NCBI GenBank assembly: GCA_033980235.1
Contig: CM067067.1
Location: 15,558,401 to 15,622,400, forward strand
Direction: 5' to 3'
Length of the DNA: 64,000 nucleotides
Source: Diadema setosum
Lineage: Eukaryota > Echinodermata > Echinoidea > Diadematoida > Diadematidae
Within the stretch, counting starts at the first letter, position 1; every line of letters begins with the position of its first letter. Below the pieces are notes generated by a model, which saw only the letters and a list, made by a program, of their open reading frames with translations, did no database searches and was not told the DNA's origin. Both the position numbers and the translations under genes were made by a program. Positions 61,663-64,000 of the stretch are shown here, piece after piece.

Positions 61663-63310
61663 GTAAGTCCCGGGCCCGAAAAAAGAAAAGAAAATGAAAG
61701 CACCAGAGGTGCGTCTTACAGACTTGCCTACAGTGTCAAATTGAGCTTCTGAGGTGAATGTATGACGTGCTGGGTGTGATCTAGACAATGGGAAACTCAC
61801 CTCATGCACACAATGCCACACACAGTGTAGAGATCCTGTAACTCACCTATAATGATTAACTTAATATAACATTTTGAACATTATCTTCAGAAGTTGTCCG
61901 TGCATAACTTCATCAAACTGTGCAAACATTTGCGGGCAACATGTACTCGTAGTTGATACTCTCACACGGAAAGTGTACATGTGAGACGTGTATTCAGTGC
62001 AAAAATGTCTAGATGTACATGTATGTTTCGTGAAATTGAGTTAAGAAAATGAAATGAATGAGTGAGAGATCATTATCTTTTACAAAGAATCAGACCCAGC
62101 ATTGTTAGAAATAAGGAGGTAAGATATGGTCATTTCAGTTTGACATGCAAGTGAACTACATTGTATTACATTGTAATAGCAGTACAGAATGTTAATGCAA
62201 AGTCCATAGCAGATTTGATGAAGCACTTGTGAGCTGTAACAGAAATTTGACTTTGTGTCTGAAGTATCTTTCATCACTTTTTATTATTGTTTTGCCAAAT
62301 ATTGCCTGACATGATGTAGTCAACAGGGCCATAACAACAAAGGTTCTGTGTTCTTAAAATATGTACGGTACCTGTATGTAAAAGAGAAAGGAAAAAAACA
62401 ATAATAAAGTCTCCACACTTTAAAGGGATGGTACAGTCTTAGTGGCGATGAGGATTAAGCTTTCAACTTTGTGCATAATACCAAGAAACATCTTATGAAT
62501 TGTGAAAGAGCATGTCATTCCAAGAGGGATTCAATGATTATTTGATGAAAATTTAGTTTGGAATGGCCGAGACATTAAAAAACAAAGTAAAACAAAGCGA
62601 CCGTAATAAAAAGAGGGTCCCACTGTGTATTAGGATTGCTCTTTTTTGGATATCTCACCCATTTCAAAATCAACTTTCATCAAATAAAATTATTGAATCC
62701 CTCTTGGAATTATATGCTCCTTCACAATTCATAAGATGTTTCTCATTATCTCACCAAAAATTGTCAGAAACCGAAGTTAGGTCTCAACCAAAACGATACG
62801 ATCCCTTTAAAAGGTGAGACACAGCAGATCACAGTTCTTTCACAAAATTCTTTGAGAGATCAAGATTTTTAACAAAATTTCATGTCATTGCCGGTTTGGG
62901 TGAGTAATGGCATGTATCTGATGTCTTGGTGGTTGCATACATGTAGTGTGAGGATGCCATTGTGCTGCCACTCATTTTAATGTTTAAGTAACTGTGCTTT
63001 GGTGATCCCACTCCCCCCTTTCTTTACAGGAGAGCTACCCTACCCATGCACAATGTGTAACAAATCCTTCAAGCAGCCCAACCAGCTGCGCCTCCACGAG
63101 CGGGTGCACACGGGCGAGAAACCGTTTGTCTGCAAATACTGCAACAAGACGTTCCCCAGCAGCAGCAACATGAAGCGGCACGAGCGCACCCACACCGGCT
63201 ACAAGCCCTACATCTGCCGCATATGCGACAAGCCGCTCAGCGAGAAGTGGATCCTACGTAAGCATGAAAAGACCCACCTGCACATCGCCGGAATCTCCTT
63301 TGACGACTGA
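53736..63310 (+). CDS. Large acidic C2H2 zinc-finger protein (7 fingers), two coding exons
   Basis: CDS 53736-61662 joined to 63030-63310 gives 2,735 residues. The first 2,400 or so are acidic, Ser/Thr/Glu-rich and probably disordered, with tandem repeats (about residues 1105-1491), many short M-[DE]-x-[DE] motifs and SUMO-interaction-like cores. A basic region follows (TRKPRKRLLAKTCR-TGNCSCKYC), then C2H2 fingers 1-4 (about 2508-2644) and, after splicing, fingers 5-7 joined by TGELP, TGEKP and TGYKP linkers. It is presumably a nuclear DNA-binding regulator. The start ATG has A at -3 and G at +4. No orthologue is recognised. It is divergent from PARP4. Confidence 0.9.
57050..58207 (+). repeat. 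In-frame protein repeats with a recent 324-bp duplication
   Basis: About six units share LSKHPVS, a GVEE/VEE block, D-x-E-M-Q-S-G-T and EDEPQ. Two of them together (57517-57840) are repeated almost base for base at 57841-58164 (offset 324 bp, 108 codons). The repeat keeps the frame. Confidence 0.9.
61663..63029. other. Last intron of the zinc-finger gene
   Basis: Phase 1, donor gtaagt and acceptor CTTTACAG. It contains foldback family A copy 7 and an AATAAAG at 62403-62409, which could end an intron-retained transcript. Otherwise nothing seen. Confidence 0.8.
62421..62813. mobile_element. Foldback family A, copy 7
   Basis: It begins TTAAAGGGATGGTACAGTC and ends ACGATCCCTTTAA. It lies in the last intron of the zinc-finger gene and has the same orientation as copy 5. 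Confidence 0.85.
63030..63310 (+). CDS. Zinc-finger gene last exon (fingers 5-7)
   Basis: Acceptor TTTCTTTACAG|GA. It encodes ELPYPCTMCNKSFKQPNQLR, HTGEKPFVCKYCNKTF and TGYKPYICRICDKPL. Finger 7 has the atypical DKPLSEKW in place of the usual aromatic-x5-L spacing but keeps C2H2. It ends HIAGISFDD with the stop at 63308-63310. GC content is clearly higher than its surroundings. Confidence 0.95.
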
Positions 63311-64000
63311 GTGGATCCCAGTGTTGGGGATGCTGTGTGGAAACCCCTGGCAACAGGTGCCACTCTTAGACCATTGATAGACAATAACTCTAGAACAAAA
63401 ACAACTTGCCAACGAGGACGGATGTTGCCAAATCAGTTATCATCAAGCAAAATGGAAATTTTTGTGCGTAAGACTACCAACCGTGTCACCATGAAAAGTA
63501 TGTAAAGATACAAGCTTTTGAGCCCTATGCAATATTTTTCATGCACAGTTGAATGATTGCTGAACGGAGGAGCCTGTTTGAATCACTCAAGACTTTCAGA
63601 GGGAAATGACGACTTCTGCTGATATCAAAAATCATTCAGTCACATGCTTTTTGCATTCAAATGCTTGGCCATTTACAAGATGAATGATGACATTTTCAAA
63701 TCTCAGATATTTCAGTCCAGCGTCTTTAATTCTATCTATACATTGTATCTTTGAAGACAGCAGAAATACACTTTTTTTTCTGTACTATTTAATATGTCAA
63801 TGATGTTAGAGTCTGTTTACGCCATGTATATTGGAGAAGGCAGTCAAGGTCATACACATTCTGTGGTGTTCTGGCTTGTAAATGATGATATGTAAGTCTT
63901 GATGGAATGCTTTTTATTCTGTCGTTGTTGATATGAAATCGTGGTAGCAGTGATACAGCATCGATGGGTGGCATGTTTTTCTTTTTCTTCAAAATCTTAT
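63311..64000 (+). other. 3'UTR of the zinc-finger gene
   Basis: No AATAAA was seen before the window edge, so the 3'UTR probably continues beyond it. Short ORFs here have no support. Confidence 0.6.

Noticed and set aside
53827..61703. Many antisense ORFs of up to 218 codons in the zinc-finger giant exon
   Set aside because: They are expected by chance opposite a long biased coding exon and have no homology.

Overview
This window is eukaryotic and looks like a marine invertebrate deuterostome, most likely an echinoderm (sea urchin or sea cucumber type). It has GT-AG introns with small exons, many simple repeats and homopolymer runs, and many short AT-rich foldback (MITE-like) elements that begin TTAAAGG. 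The species cannot be fixed from the sequence alone. No bacterial, viral or CRISPR content was seen.

Three protein-coding genes are supported. (1) At the left edge on the + strand are the last three coding exons of a DEG/ENaC-family (ASIC-like) ion channel (1389-4475). They hold the Cys-rich extracellular end, the ALNYETIE segment, the GAS pore motif with TM2, and the cytoplasmic tail. (2) On the - strand, 46431 down to 7670, lies a PARP4 (vault PARP) gene. I rebuilt 33 consecutive coding exons by hand. Every splice junction keeps phase, and together they give 1,878 codons plus a stop, missing only the first exon with the start codon. Domain order is BRCT, PARP helical region, ADP-ribosyltransferase (H-Y-E triad), VIT, vWA with a MIDAS, a lineage-specific stretch, a large exon with an R-SNARE-like segment and poly-proline, and a C-terminal vault-interaction-like region. 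(3) On the + strand at the right (53736-63310) is a 2,735-residue acidic, Ser/Thr-rich protein with seven C-terminal C2H2 zinc fingers. One giant exon is spliced to a last exon carrying fingers 5-7.

Layout: the ASIC-like gene and PARP4 converge tail to tail over about 3 kb. PARP4 and the zinc-finger gene are divergent, head to head, around a perfect NRF1-type palindrome at 47394-47403. Transposon-derived sequence fills introns and spacers: at least seven copies of one foldback family, several other hairpin elements, two adjacent 1.3-kb terminal-inverted-repeat elements built of CGGTCGG-type repeats (36391-39029), and a LINE 3' end (about 42300-42745).

The most notable points are an R-SNARE-like coiled coil inside the PARP4 protein (layers -1 to +8 in exact register, with the zero-layer Arg), a tandemly duplicated small PARP4 exon pair whose phases make the copies mutually exclusive, HAS in place of HGS in the ART domain, Gln in place of the conserved TM2 Glu in the channel, a recent 324-bp in-frame repeat in the zinc-finger gene, and an unexplained 18-bp motif (GTGTCATGTCCGTTACGC) repeated eight times in the spacer upstream of the zinc-finger gene.
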